Below are positions 23,968 through 37,349 of a stretch of 64,000 nt of DNA, in pieces. The first letter of the stretch is position 1. Each line of letters begins with the position of its first letter. Under the pieces are notes generated by a model. That model was not told where the DNA came from. It made no database searches and worked only from the letters and a program-made list of their open reading frames with translations. A program made the position numbers and the translations under genes. The stretch is from Lantana camara (lineage: Eukaryota; Streptophyta; Magnoliopsida; Lamiales; Verbenaceae): the NCBI GenBank assembly GCA_037501455.1, contig CM074858.1:81380501-81444500 (forward strand), written 5' to 3'.

Positions 23968-26957
23968 TGTAGCACCCCGAGCGTAGGGCACCACATCCCC
24001 CGCACTAGAGCCCGACACGTGTAGTGGAATGGAGAATCCGTACACGCATCGAACAATAGCGAACGGGAGACAAACAAAACTCACTCTCTAGCTAGGCGGC
24101 CTAACCCTCAGTCAGAGCACAAAACAGTTCATGGTATAGCGGAAGCGATGAAAGCAATTCATACAAAATTCCCCAAGATCACATATATACATATCACATA
24201 GTCATAAGAGCATAATATTTCCAATTACAAATTTACAATGCCCTTCTCGGGCCAAAACATTTCAAGTATCAGAGTATTCGGAAAATAAATTTCATAAACA
24301 TAAGACATAAACCACTACGAATGCAATAAAGATGACTCGAGCTAAGAAACAAGTAAGACTCGAAGACAACTTGCCGCCTAGCTCGACTCCCATGGTACCT
24401 GCAACTCAAAGATAAAAAAAAGGAAAACCACGAGGGTTAGTCCTAATGACTAGTGAGGGGGCTACACACACACTCATAATACATATAGAGCAAAGCACCT
24501 AATCAAAATCATAAAAGGATCCATGAACCGAGGAGGGTTTTTGCAAACTAAAACATTTCCCGTGATAATAACTATATATAATGAAAAGAAGTAAGGGCCA
24601 TAGGCCAAAATCACAAATTTTAAGTATTTAAGAATCCATTCCCGTTTCATAAATCATACGAATTCACACAACTCGGCGAGTACGAGTTATACCTCCAACT
24701 CCCACAAACAAAGACATAATCAAAGCAAAAATTCATAAACCATCCTTCTTCGGGTGATAGAAGGGTTGACGGCCCTAACTATCGGTCAAATTCACACGAA
24801 ACAAGGTTAATTACTTCCTTGAAACCTTCGGTGGTTGAATCCACCGGCTCAAGAGAAACGCCCTTCCTCAACCTCCTAAGGTTAGGCGAGACTCTCAAAG
24901 GAAAGTGTTGATGGAAGAGCCCGGCGACCCCTCGGCCGTCCCGAGATACCATGCCACTCTCCGGGCCCAAATCATAATTCAAAATTCATAATTTTCGTAA
25001 ACTTCTCTTTCAAAGTTCAAAGCTCGCTTACACACTCACACTTAACGAAAGGATTTCAAAACAAATGTAAAATAGTTTATATACTTATACAAATCGTTTT
25101 CAAAAACTTATAACAAAGAGAACAAGTCCTCAAAGTACATATCCTACATATATTTAACATATAGTATACATAAATCGCATGCGGGCTTAAAAACATTTAG
25201 GGTTTTAGGTCATAATATCTAAAAGAATAAAACCTCACCTTCCGAACATGTAGCGGTGACAAAAGAAAGCGAACCGGACGCCTAAGGGACAACCTCGTCG
25301 TCAACGGGAGGGTCAACTACACAAAACAAATAACAAGGGATACTCTTAGACTCAATATGTACCACATAAACGCTCGGCAAATGCACATGCGTGTAAATGA
25401 TGCAAATGAAATGAGATGAATTCATGTTTAGGTCATATAAGGTCACACATTGCATATGAACTCACATATCATAAACGAGGATGTAAAACGAACTATAAAT
25501 TCATAACATAAATCTTAACACACAATATAACATGTTAGAAGAAGCATGGGGATCAAATTAGTGTTGAGAAGGCGAAAAGAATGCGAAACGAAACAAGAAA
25601 ATCGAAGTTTGGGGCAAAAGGAGTCACTGACCTAAATCCACCCCGGTGGATTTTTTTCAAAGGGAAAATCCACCCCCATGGATTTTCCAGGAGTTTCTGA
25701 CTCAAATCCACCCCGGCGGATTTTTTTCAAAGGGAAAATCCACCCCCGTGGATTTGAGTCGGAAGCCAAAAAAACTCGATTTTTCAGCCCCAAAACTCTC
25801 CAAAACTCATCCAAATTCGTGCAAACTCAAGATAGAACATATTAGGATCATAATATGTCATATATTCACTCAATCCATGTCAAAATCGAAGCTAAACATC
25901 AAGATTCAAGTGAAGGAATGTAAGAGATATACATATCTTCAAGTTTATGCCAAAAACCCAAATTGAAACCTAAAGATTCCTAGATTCTCATGCAAAATCA
26001 GACCATACACTTATATTATAATGTCATAAGATCAATTAGGATGCAAAAACTCCAACAAAACACCAAGAGATCAAGCTATAATTTCAAAATTGGCAAAACC
26101 CTTACTATTCATAGAAATATTCATATCTTGATCAAATCACCACCAAATTGAGCAAATAAGGTATCTAAACAAAGAAGAGAAGATGGAGAAACAAATTCCA
26201 AGCTTACCTTTCGAAAATGGAAGGATTTGATGAGGATTTGAGCTCAAAAGGTTGGAAGGTGAATAGTATAATTTTGCTTCCTTCTTGGTCTCGGTTTTGA
26301 GCAGCTATTTCTCTCTTCTCTCCAAGGTTGGAACGAAATGAGGGGCTTATGGCTGAAAGAGGAGTATGTTAGGAGTATGTGGGTCCAAGGTTTATTTAAT
26401 TTGGTCAAATATATCAAAAGTTATGAATAAAAGAGTGGGCAAAGGTCTAAAATGGCATACGAGGCTTGTTTCGGTTAAATTTCGGAGGTCTAAATGAGCT
26501 TAGAAAAATATGAGGCTATGTTTATTGAACCCGAATCATGGATACGAGTTCAACGGAGGTGACGGAATTCGAATCCGAATTCCCGAGCTCAATTTGTGCT
26601 TCCCGGAACCTAAGGCGCGCTAAATGCTCTTTAGCCTCATTTAGGTTCCGTCTCCAAAATAAAATCAAAAGACAAACCAAATAAATTACAAAATATAAAA
26701 TGAACATATAGTCAAGTTCATAACTCAAGTAATTCACGCATATCAAAAATTCGTAAGAAACAGAATTGAAATCGGATACGAATAGGGCAAAATTTCAAGC
26801 ATAGAGGGTTTAAACGTTCAAAACGAATTCATTCTTAAACCAAATAATTATCAAATATCCACATAATAATTAATAACTATCAAGTATTCACGTAATTAAT
26901 TAATTAAATCGCGCACATAAAAATATACCTGAAAGTCTGATCGGTCGGGATGTTACA
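23968..26957 (-). repeat. 5' LTR of the intact gypsy element (2990 bp)
   Basis: This is the upstream LTR on the minus strand, with TGTAGC and TGTTACA termini as written on the plus strand. It would supply the promoter. I could not place a convincing TATA box by eye. The palindrome array recurs at 25634-25755. Confidence 0.95.
25634..25755. repeat. Paired-palindrome array, arms ATCCA/TGGAT, 5' LTR copy
   Basis: Identical in unit sequence and spacing (32, 38, 32) to 17946-18067. It lies about 1.2-1.3 kb from the LTR start on the minus strand. Confidence 0.85.
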
Positions 26958-28763
26958 CATTTGACTGTACATTTGGTCACTGAGGCAAAGATGGCTGGAC
27001 CAGTCCACTATCGGTGGATGTATCCCATCGAATGGTACGCCTACATTATATTACTTATTAGTTAACTTTTGTTATACTTTGACTATTATATTTGATATGT
27101 TACTCAAGTATTTATTCATATTATGCATTCTGTAGGTATTTGAGTATTTTAAAATCGTATGTTCGCAACAGAGGTCTTCCGGAAGGTTCAATTGCAGAAG
27201 GATACTTGGCAGAGGAGTGTTTATCTTTCTGTTATTTATACTTTCATGAAAATGTTGAAACAAGGCATAATCGACCAAGTTGTAATGATGATGATGGGTG
27301 TGCGACAAGCACGACAAGTATTGATATTTTCTCAAGTTCTGGAGCTTCATTGGGGAAAGGAAAGTCGATTGTTTTGAATAATGACCAACTAACGAAAGCT
27401 CACCGGTATGTCTTTTTCAATTGCGATGACATTCAACAATATAGAGTGTAAGTTACTCGATCTAATAATATATTGTTAGTAACAATTTCTTGAATTATTA
27501 GTATGTGATCAATATTTTTCTGTTAATTATACAGTGATCATGAAGCTCAGGTCAGACGTAAGAAGTATCATTCGAGGGAACATTAAATCAAAAGAATCCA
27601 TAGTGAATCCTTTGCTGCCTGGTTTAAGGGTCAGGTTAGTGATACACAGTCATGGTTTTGTATCTTTCTGCGTTATCAACTTTTGAAATACACTGTTATG
27701 AAAATGAAGTGCAAAAATTTCCTGTATCTGTAAATTTTAATAGGTTTAGGAGTCAGTGTAGTGAGTATGTGAGGCATAACCATTGGTTTAATCCTAGTTG
27801 TTATCATGTATTTCTTAAAGTAACATAAATATTATTGGTCAGAAACCGTGCAAGCACATTTAAGCCTATTTGCTTGATAAGTCCGTAAACATATTTGGAC
27901 CAACACCATCTCATGCTACATTGTATGTGACTATTTGATGTAGTTGTTATTCTATTTTAATATTACATTGGATGGTAAAAATGGGACTAAGGATATTATA
28001 ATTTGGGTTATACCAGTATATTGTTTTCCTGTTTTAGTCACTACTGACTTTTTTTTTTTTTAAAACTGAACTGTAAATACATCATGGATATGGTGGCTTA
28101 TGAAGTTCAAATTCAATATATAAGAAACCACAGTGATTTCTTCAGTTTGTTATTGCAGGTTGTAGAACTCAGTTCCGATGAAAATGATCCTAAATTGATA
28201 GATATAAATGGCTTGCATCGGGCCCTATCCCCGTTGGTATACAGTATAAGGGATTTAAAGTGAACGGTTTTTGCTTTAATACTAGTGAGGTAGAGAGAAG
28301 AAGGAAAACTGAAAATAGTGGAGTGATGGTTAAAGCAAGTACAACAAGCTTTGCAAGCAAAAAGGATATGAGACCTATTCACCATGAGATGGCGTATTAT
28401 GGAATTGTACAGGATATAATTGAACTAGATTACACGGGTGGGAGAAAAGTTGTGTTATTTGACTATCATTGCGTCTCTAAGGGAAGCAAGCTGAAACAAG
28501 ATAATGATGGATTTACGTTGGCCAATTTTGCAAATATAAAACATCAAAATGAGCCTTTTGCCCTCGCAACTCAAGTTGAACAAGCTAGGGATAGGCTTGA
28601 AGATGGGGGAAACTTGTGTGCTGATGATATTGACACCATATTACAGAGCACAACTAGTCACATTCTATCACTTGATGAAGAAGAAGAAATTAAGTGGATT
28701 CGTGAAGGAGCTCAAACGATTTCCGTAGATGCTTTAGAAAAAAATGATCAGTTGGAAATTTAG
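26958..28763 (+). pseudogene. CACTA tnp2-type transposase, C-terminal half
   Basis: This continues the gene broken by the gypsy element. Exon to 27034 (KMAGPVHYRWMYPIE, donor GT at 27035). Exon 27136-27447 (YLSILKSYVRNRGLPEGSIAEGYL...CLSFCYLYF, donor GTAAGT). Exon 27535-27634, with an in-frame TAA after KKYHSREH. Exon 28159-28763, ending in TAG. The last has a frameshift between about 28215 and 28260; the shifted frame then reads VNGFCFNT, ENSGVMVKASTTSFAS and YYGIVQDIIELDY, matching the DUF4216/DUF4218-type C-terminal parts of plant tnp2 proteins. The MYPIERY-type motif and PEGSIAEGY are family landmarks. Splice sites were placed by reading-frame continuity. Confidence 0.85.
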
Positions 28764-28892
28764 GATGTACCTATGTGGATAAATAGTTCCTGTGAATTGT
28801 TCATTTCTTCCTTTTTGGTATTTTATATTGTATGAAACTATATTTTTCAGCTATTTCTACATTTTCTTTGGGTTTTATTTATATTGTTAGGT

Positions 28893-29488
28893 ATGAGACG
28901 ACGTAAGCGCGGCGGACTCAAACAAACCGATGGCCGCAAAGCTCAACCGGAACCATCCAAATTGCTCGATGAAGAGGAACAAAACACAGGTAAAAAATGT
29001 TTATGGCTTTATCTTACTATACAATTTCAATTAAAAATATTTAAATAGTTGGAGCTGACCATATTTTACAGCATTAGATGATGTTAGACGCAGTAAACGA
29101 GGTCGATCGGGTGTTGAAAGCTGCTCGACAGATATTCCTTCAAATAATGCAGATGTTGATGTGGATAGTAATGACGGTATGCTTTTTGCATATGCTTTTG
29201 AAGATCTTAAGTTTTGAATTATTAATTTATAATTATTATAACATGCTTGTAAGTAATATGGTTAAGGCAAAGACTCGAGGTTGCACTAACATGCCACGTG
29301 TTTGGGCTAGAAAAAAACAAGTAGAAGTGATGTTTGATGATCTTGGAAAGGCAATAGGTCCAAACAAAAGTGAGTACGTTGAGTTTACCGGTACTTTAGT
29401 TAGAAATGGATCCCTAATTCCACTGGACTATGAAGATTGGCATAAAATGCCAATGTCTATTAAGAAGAATTTGATCGATCTGATAAAG
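28893..29488 (+). pseudogene. CACTA second gene (Transposase_24-like), exons 1-3
   Basis: ATG at 28893 starts a basic N-terminus (MRRRKRGGLKQ). Exons are 28893-28989, 29072-29176 (ALDDVRRSKRGRSG...) and about 29264-29488, with canonical GT donors. The third exon encodes VFDDLGKAIGPN-like and FTGTLVRNGSLIPLDYEDW segments, typical of the N-terminal part of the second protein of plant En/Spm elements. The acceptor of exon 3 does not keep frame cleanly, so either my site is wrong or the gene is damaged there. It begins 130 bp after the tnp2 stop codon. Confidence 0.72.
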
Positions 29489-29574
29489 GTGATACTACAA
29501 TCCATCAGCTTCATGTTAATGTGATTAATATACATTATTTCTGACTTTTGTGATTATGTAGCTAATATTTATTC

Positions 29575-31321
29575 TGTAACACCCGAGCGCAAGGTGTCAC
29601 ATCCCCCGCACCGAGACTCGGCCCGAATATGAAATGGACGATCCATACCCGAGCCAAATCACGGAGAACGGGGACATACACACACTCTATGCTAGGCGGG
29701 ACTAACCCTTGAACCATAAAATCAGAAATTAAAACATTAAAGCGGAAGCAATAAACGAACATGCATCATATATACGTACAATGAGCATCACAGCTCCAAA
29801 AGTAAGTCACAACCTTAACCAATTCCATTAGGGCTCAAAACATGTACGCTCCAATAGTAACATTCAAATACAATGATCATAAGTGCAAAATGCGAGTGTA
29901 AGACCAATAAACAAAAGGGCTAGAAACGAAAACAAGACCTAAGACTCGAAATCCCGCCTAGCTCCCCTGACACCTGCACAAAACAACTGAAAGCCAAACG
30001 GGTTCAGTCCAAAAGGGACTGGTGGGTATAAAAGCAGGGCATAGTATAATATATGACTGTAATTAAACATTCACATGCAAGTTATAATCCCAAATGAGGT
30101 TTTTAAAGAATTTCCCAAGTGGGTGAATAGAAATCATCAAAAGGGATTATAACGATTCATTTACATTAGGTCAAGGTCATTAGTGGCCCGGCGAGTGGGC
30201 GTGCATTATCTCCAACCAACACCTCGTGTAATTCATTAACATTCATTCATTCTTTCATTCTTTCTTTTCATGCATATCATTCTTTCGTGCGCATTCAATA
30301 ACATTTACACCTTCTTCCTCCGGGTTGGTGGCGGGTTTGCAAGGCCCATCCACCCATTCATTGACCAAAAGGGGAACATGACTCCCCAGATGGCACTCAG
30401 CGTCCATTCCTCGCTAACTCCTAACGAGGTCCGGTTACACCGTTCATTGGTGGGACTAGTGTGAGGGTTTACCGTCAGCCCATGCCTTCTCGGTTCCCCA
30501 CTCACACCAAGCCCCTGGGCCCTATTCATTGTGAACATTCATTCATTCTCGTCAAAACATTTGGTAGGGTTCAAGAAACAAGGGCTTTACGTTTGCAATC
30601 ATTTACTCGATAAAAGACTCAAAATATATATCATATTACTTTGGCTTAAAACTTTTCACGTAGGGAGATATACCGGGTCGTTTTATCTAAGTAGAAGAGA
30701 AACCCACCTGAAACCGCAAAAAGGAGCAAACACAAGCCTCACTGACCGGCCTCGTCTCCAACGGACTCAAAATCTGTGCAAGAGAGGTGAGGTGAGACTC
30801 AATATGACCAAATAAGACGCTCGGCAATGAAATGATTACGATATGAATGTATAAGAGATGCTATAATGTAATGGACACGTTCATGTTCACTATTAAAGTC
30901 TTAAGGACATATAAACGTTTAATTCATTCATTCAATGAAGCATTCGTATTCAAACAAGTTCATATCCTTCACATTTCACGTCAAAGGAATTTAAATTATA
31001 TAATCAAGTCGTTCAATCTTTCATTCACTTTCATTCGAATACATAATTTCACATTTTCAATCAAATTAGTTCAAGAAATTCAAATATAATCAAGTACAAG
31101 TTAAATCACATTTAAATTTAGAACATAAAAAATTTAACATATTCAATTTCATTTAGTATTAGAAATTAAACAATTAAATAAATTCAATTAAATTTCGAAA
31201 ATTGAATAAAACATGAAATAGGTAACAATTAAATTCTATATTTCAATTAAATCAAATAATATTAATATATAATAAACATATATAAATATATAATAAATAT
31301 ATACCTATAACATATTACATA

Positions 31322-31365
<44 letters not shown>

Positions 31366-33482
31366 GCATACATATAAATGCATGAAAATTCATGCATGAA
31401 ATAAAACTTATATGCATGCAAAACTACACATGCAAGCAATCAACAATACATGTAAAATCTTAAAATGCATGCAGCATTTATACATGCATGCAACTTCATG
31501 CATAAGGCCAAACTCATAAAATGCATGCAAGGAAAAAGGAAAGCAAAAAGCAGCACAAGCAGCAACCCAAAGCAACAGCCTCACGGTAACAGAAAAGCAT
31601 GGAGAATTCAAGGTGACACCCCCGTGTCACCTCCAAAGAACAAACCGAGACACCCCCGTGTCTCGGTACAGAAATTCAGACCACAAGAACACCCCCGTTT
31701 CACGCTGGAATACACCAGAACGACACACCCGTGTCAACCCTTTCAGCAGCAGCAACAACGCAGACTTTCCCCCCTGTTTCCTTGCTCAAACGCAGCAACA
31801 ACTCAAGCAACAATTAGGCCCTATATCTAGCTATAAATGGCATGAAATGCAACAAGAATTCAGTCCAAAACAACCCCCAAACTGACAGCAAAAGCAAAGA
31901 GACGCAGCAGGAGATCGCAGCTAAAAATAGTCCAGAAACAGGGCCAAAAATTCACGCGAAACAGTGTATGATTGATCTCCATTAATCCCAACACATTCAT
32001 ATAAGTTAGGCTAACAAATGTGCAGCAAAACACCACAAATTTAACCTATAAATCAGTCCCACAACAGTTCAAACATGAAAGCTGTCATACGTGACATTTC
32101 TTCAAAGTTTTCTCAATGTTCCAAAGTTGATATCTCATAAATACTTCAACTACCATGCAATTAATGATCATAAATGAAAAGAAGATATCAAAACAATCAT
32201 TCTCAAGCTTGGAATCAAACAAATCCACCAAGAATTGGATGAGATCGAAAGAAATGCCCAAAATCGCCTCTAAACAAGATCAGCCGAAAAAATGCATGAA
32301 ACCATGATCAAATTTGGGGATGAATGAATGAAAATGATCAGGAATGAACATATAATACAACCCTAAGCTTACCTTGTTGATTGGATGAAGATTGGATGAG
32401 ATTTGAGCTTTGAATCTCTAAGGTGATCAAGGGTTGCGGGAAGAAACTGGAAGGCAGTGACTTTAGCTGAGATTTGTGACTTGTGAGAGGGTTGGTTCGG
32501 TTAGGGCAAGGTACAGCAGATTAGGTGGTTGAGTTAGGGTTCTATAGCATCAAACTATGGTTAATTTGGTCAACAATTGAATAAGTTATGGCCATTTTAG
32601 TGCAACAAGGTCAGATTCGTCGCCGTTTCGTTTTTCGGTCGAATTTCGGAGGTTCAATTGACGTTAGAAAAATATAAGGCTAAGTTTACTAAACTCGAAT
32701 TTTCGTTACGAGTTCAGTGGAGTTGACGGAACTCGAATCCGAGTTCCCGAGCTCAAGATATTAAATACGGAACCAAGGGTGCGCTAAGTGCTCGTTAGCC
32801 CCCGACTTGGATTCCAAAATTCAAATTAAATCCGAAACACAAGCAAATGAATTCGAAAATACGAAACGAACAAATATTCATATACAAGACACGTATAAGT
32901 TCAAAATATTAAATTCGCACCAAATTCCGGTATCAATTCAAATAGAAACGAAGCACGTAATTGTCACTCATAAGCAAATTAACAAATAAATCCAAAATAT
33001 TAACAAAATGTAACATTTATATACGTAAATAATATTTTAAGAATACATGCATGAAATATTAGTTTATAATATACATGCATGCATACGTAAATAATATATA
33101 ATAAATACATGCATGCAATATGATTCATAATTAATTCTGCATGCATAATTTTATTCCTTCTCACGTACACAATAATTATATATTTATATATTATATAAAT
33201 GTAATTAATATCAATAACATTAAATTAAATAATTAACATTTAATACATATAAAATAAAATGAAATATATAAAGCACGTAAAAATAATTATTCGCGCAATT
33301 AAGGAACACACAAGTTATTCACATAAATTCAAATTCAAATATTGCATATATTTCAATTAGTCACTTATTTAACAATTAAACAATGAAATTTAATTATAGA
33401 AAACACTAAAGACCAATTAATTTGCTCAATTAAGTAAACATATACGTCATGCTGTACTAATAAAAGAATTAGGGCGTTACAT
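29575..33482 (-). repeat. Solo gypsy LTR (3908 bp), TSD TATTC
   Basis: One LTR with TGTAACACCC at 29575 and GGGCGTTACA at 33482 is flanked by TATTC on both sides (29570-29574, 33483-33487). No internal region is present. It sits in an intron of the CACTA second gene. Removal restores the intron with its acceptor TTTTCAG at 33491-33497. It is a sister family of the LTR at 35991-43067 by shared blocks. It contains a palindrome array and a (TA)n tract at about 31329-31362. Confidence 0.93.
31611..31735. repeat. Paired-palindrome array, arms GACAC/GTGTC (four units)
   Basis: Centres are at 31621.5, 31655.5, 31694.5 and 31728.5: spacings 34, 39 and 34 bp. Units are GGTGACACCCCCGTGTCACC, GAGACACCCCCGTGTCTC, AACACCCCCGTTTC (decayed) and GACACACCCGTGTC. 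The array lies about 1.75-1.87 kb from the LTR start, deeper than in other families because this LTR is longer. Confidence 0.82.
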
Positions 33483-33497
33483 ATTCTAATTTTCAGG

Positions 33498-33888
33498 AAA
33501 AATTTTGTGGATCATTTGATCTTGGGAATGTATCTTGGGATACCCTATAAAAAAGTTGGACAACTTGGAAAAATAAAGTTAAAAGTAAATATTTTGACCC
33601 AAACTCATCACTCGAAGAAAACTTGCGCAAACGGCCTGATACGGATGATGAACGAGCTCTCCCTAATTAATGGAAGAATCTGGTGATTCTCTGGAGCAGT
33701 GACAAAGCCCGGGTAAGATTTTCCAGAATGTATATTGAATCTTCATATTTTGATATCAGTGAAACTTACATCTTCTGTTGCATTATTTTTTGAAAATCAG
33801 TGCTAAAAATAAGGAGAACAGGTCCCAAAAGAAAATGATGCATGTCATAGGGAAAAAAAGTTTCTCCCAAATCAGAGATCAAATGAAG
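33498..33888 (+). pseudogene. CACTA second gene, exons 4-5
   Basis: Exon 33498-33712 reads FDLGNVSWDTL, a TAA stop, then KSWTTWKNKVKSKYFDP with a second stop after ERALPN, then WKNLVILWSSDKAR. Exon 33801-33888 gives AKNKENRSQKKMMHV and GKKSFSQIRDQMK. This W..K..LKSKYF...W..LV..W.S..A...S..NK.NR series is the signature of Transposase_24 proteins. At least two nonsense codons are present. A further exon begins at 33966 (CAAGA) and is broken at once by the gypsy insertion at 33971. Confidence 0.82.
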
Positions 33889-36800
33889 GTTTAGTTATTT
33901 TGTTTTGTGTTGTTTCTCAAAAATACCAAACTGTTTGGATTAATATATATGATGTTACTTCTCAGCAAGAATGTAACAGCCCGGATTTTTGAGACCAGGA
34001 TAGCACGGGTAAGTAAAGGGTTAAGAGGAAAGCGTTTATAGCCTTAGTCCATTACACATTTCATTCTATGTGAATTATGTGCATCTATGTTTCGATTTAT
34101 AATTGTGCCTTCTTGAGAGAACCATATCACTATTCATTCACCGAACCCTAGACCTTTACCTAAACCTTAAGAAACCTTAGAAAGCTGATTTCCATATTTT
34201 CCAAATTCATATAATAGCTTTCATCATTCCGAAATACATTTTTTTAAAAATTGCTTGTTGAAAATTCCATTTAGGTCCCTAGTTACTATTCACCCTTCGA
34301 TATTGGGCTCGATAGAATCCTTGAAAAATTTTATGAATTTTGGTATGATTCCCAAACCCTAATTCTTAACGTAGTTTCCGTAGAAATCAAAACCGGCCGA
34401 AAAACCCTAATTTTGCCCTAAATTGGAAATTTTTGAATTTCAACGGTTTTCCTATGCAATATTATAACCATTATGATCCTTGGATTATTTTATGAATTTT
34501 AAGATCTTTTCCAAAATCTAGTTCAAATCCTAGCTGGATTTATAAATTTTTCTTTATTTTTCCCGAAGTACTATTTCCACCGTAAAAACTAATTTTCAAA
34601 CCATCCAACATTTGGTATCCAATATTACAGTCAAAACGATCCTTAAATTATTTCAAGAATCATGGACACTTTCTCGAAATCAATTCACATTCTACCTTCG
34701 TTTATGAATTTTATCGTATTTTTCAAAATTCCCGAACGACTACTACTTTAAATGTAGACGTTCAAACGTTAAGTGTTTATAACCATTAGAAAGCTCTTTC
34801 GATTCTCTTTCTTTTACAATTTCTCTCATTTCAAACTAAACCCTAAACATTCTTCTACGAATTTATTATCATTTTTATCCTATTTTAGAATTATTTTTAT
34901 TTTGTCATGATTACTAAGTAAATTAATTATATCTTAAATGTACACCTAGCATATACACCTAGCCCCTTAATAAATACATTAGCCTACTCAACCCCCTTAG
35001 TCATCATATAAACTATAGGATAATTGCAGGGTAAGCCCTTAACTCATACCTATAATTAGCCTAACTCTCATTCACAAATTTCTTACCAAAATCATCATAT
35101 TTCCCCCCTAAACCCACGGCTACAACCCCCTTCTCTCTCAAGGTGTGCTTTTATTTTATTATTTCATACTTTATATTATGTTTTTAATATAATAATAATA
35201 GTAGCATGCTTAGATTTAATTAAATTATGCTTTAGGAATTTTATTTTATAAAATATATGCATAATTGTTAGTTTTATGTACAATGTGCCTACATTATGGA
35301 ATTTTATTTAATTAAATGCGTGAATTATGATATGATATAATGTGAATGTGTATTTAAATAATTATGTTCTTGTTTGATTAAATTTATACCTAGAATAATT
35401 TATTTAGAATTAATTTTATGATTAAAGTTACATAAAGTGCTACATTATAAGTTTAATTATGTGTTATGGACTTAGAACTTATTAAATATGATCATGAACT
35501 AGTATGAACATATTCATAAGCTTAAGAACACATTCATATTGTTCTTGAACAATTAAAGGTGCACGTGTGATAGTGTGTGTGTGTGTGTGAGTTCGATTTT
35601 ATGTTATAAAGTGTTTAATTCATAAGAAATTGAATAGTAAATGTTTTCGATAGTAATTTTGACTTTTTGGTCAACAATTATTCAATTAATTTTGAAATTA
35701 ATTTAAAAATAATTATAAAATAGGTTTTGGAATTTTTAAAGAAAGATTTTATCCAAATTATTCCAAAAATCGGTAAATTGCAAAATAATTTCAAATCCAA
35801 CCTACATTGTCGAATTAAACCCTAAAACTTATTTCTAATATTCCAATTAGGATCATAATGTGAATAATAAATATTTAAGTGGTTAAAGAATTCATAAAAC
35901 CTAATTAATTAATTAAATTCCCTTAAATGGTTAAAATTAGGTTTTACCGGGAATCCTCTAACATGTTAGATCTCATGTACCTTATGTGATTGTAACGCCC
36001 CGACTTTTCAGACGTAAAGGTACGACGTATGTGTTTACCTATTTGTGCGAATTAATTGTTTTTACGTGTTTTATATTCAATTTTATTATAAATTGTTATT
36101 GTTTTATTTTATTTTATTACGATTTAATTTTATTTTATTTATTTCGTTATTTTAAGTAATTATTTTAAATTAATAATTTAGTGTTTAATGTTAATTAAAT
36201 TGTTAATTAAGTGCTTAGTGTTAATTAATTGCTAACCTAAATTATCTGACTTAATGTTATTAATCCGTTGACCTTGATTTATATTTAGAAAATAATTTAA
36301 TTTATTTAGTTTTAATTTTTATTATGCATGGAATTATTATGAATATGTGCATGATTGTTTAATTGTGCTTCGTTCTTATATGAAATGATATCGAAATGTC
36401 GTGGAAATGTAGTATGTCGTAAATATATGTGTCATGAACATGCCTATATGCTCGGTTTATGTTTTCGAACTCATTTGACGTGTTAACGAATTTAATTTGA
36501 ATTGTGGAACCAAATCGGGGGCTAACGAGCAATTAGCGCACCCTTGGTTCCGTACGTGATATCTGGAGCTCGGGAACTCGGATTCGAGTTCCGTTAACTT
36601 CGTTGAACTCATATAGAAGATTCGATTTTAATAAACTTAGCCTTATATTTTTCCGAAATCATTTGAACCTCCGAAATCCAACCAAAAAACGAAACAACAT
36701 CAAAACAACTACATTCCACTAAAATGGCCATAACTTGTTCAAAACTTAACTAAATTAACTATGGTTGGTGTCCTTTTAACCCTAGTTCAACCCTCTACCA

Positions 36801-37349
36801 TCCCTTAACCGCCCCATCTCGAACCAATCCTCATACAAGCCAGAAAATTCAGCCAAAGCTTCTGCATTCCAGTTTCCCGTCACTATGCAAATCCTTGAGA
36901 TTTTGGAGCTCAAATCTCTATCAACTTTCATCCAATCAACAGGGTGAGTTAGAATTATGTTGTACATGCACCTCTGGTTATTTTGATCCTTTCATCCCTA
37001 ATTTTAAGTCATATTTCATGAGGTTTGGAGCATTTGAATGAATAGTTAGGTTTTAAAGTGTTTTGTTGATTCCTTGAATTTCTTTGATCTCTGACTTGTT
37101 TTGGTGCTGTATATATGATCCTTTTCCCTCATTTATGACTGAGTATGCTTGTACTGGTTGGGGGTTAAGAGTTGGTTGAGATATCATTAATGAAATGGAT
37201 ATGTATTGAATGAACTTCAAACTAAATTTTTTCCCCCCTCACGTACTGAACTGCTGCTAGCTTTTGGGATTTGTTTTGATGTCAAATGTTGTTCCTTTTT
37301 ATCTTATTTGCAGCTGTATTGATGGTTGTTTATGCATGCGTTGGCTTGC

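Larger units (their letters stand above)
16275..26957 (-). mobile_element. Intact young gypsy (chromovirus) element, 10683 bp
   Basis: It has both LTRs, PBS, one continuous Gag-Pol frame and PPT, on the minus strand. The 5-bp target duplication CATTT is perfect (16270-16274 and 26958-26962), and the CACTA transposase reading resumes across it. The LTRs are 2995 and 2990 bp. Comparing them by eye I count about nine substitutions plus one poly-A length difference of about 5 bp, roughly 0.3 percent. All hallmarks of autonomous competence are visible; transcription itself cannot be judged. Confidence 0.96.

Noticed and set aside
31611..31735. Palindromes as auxin response elements (TGTCTC with its inverse)
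   Set aside because: GAGACA...TGTCTC occurs in some units of three families, but the other families have quite different arms with the same layout, so AuxRE cannot be the general explanation.
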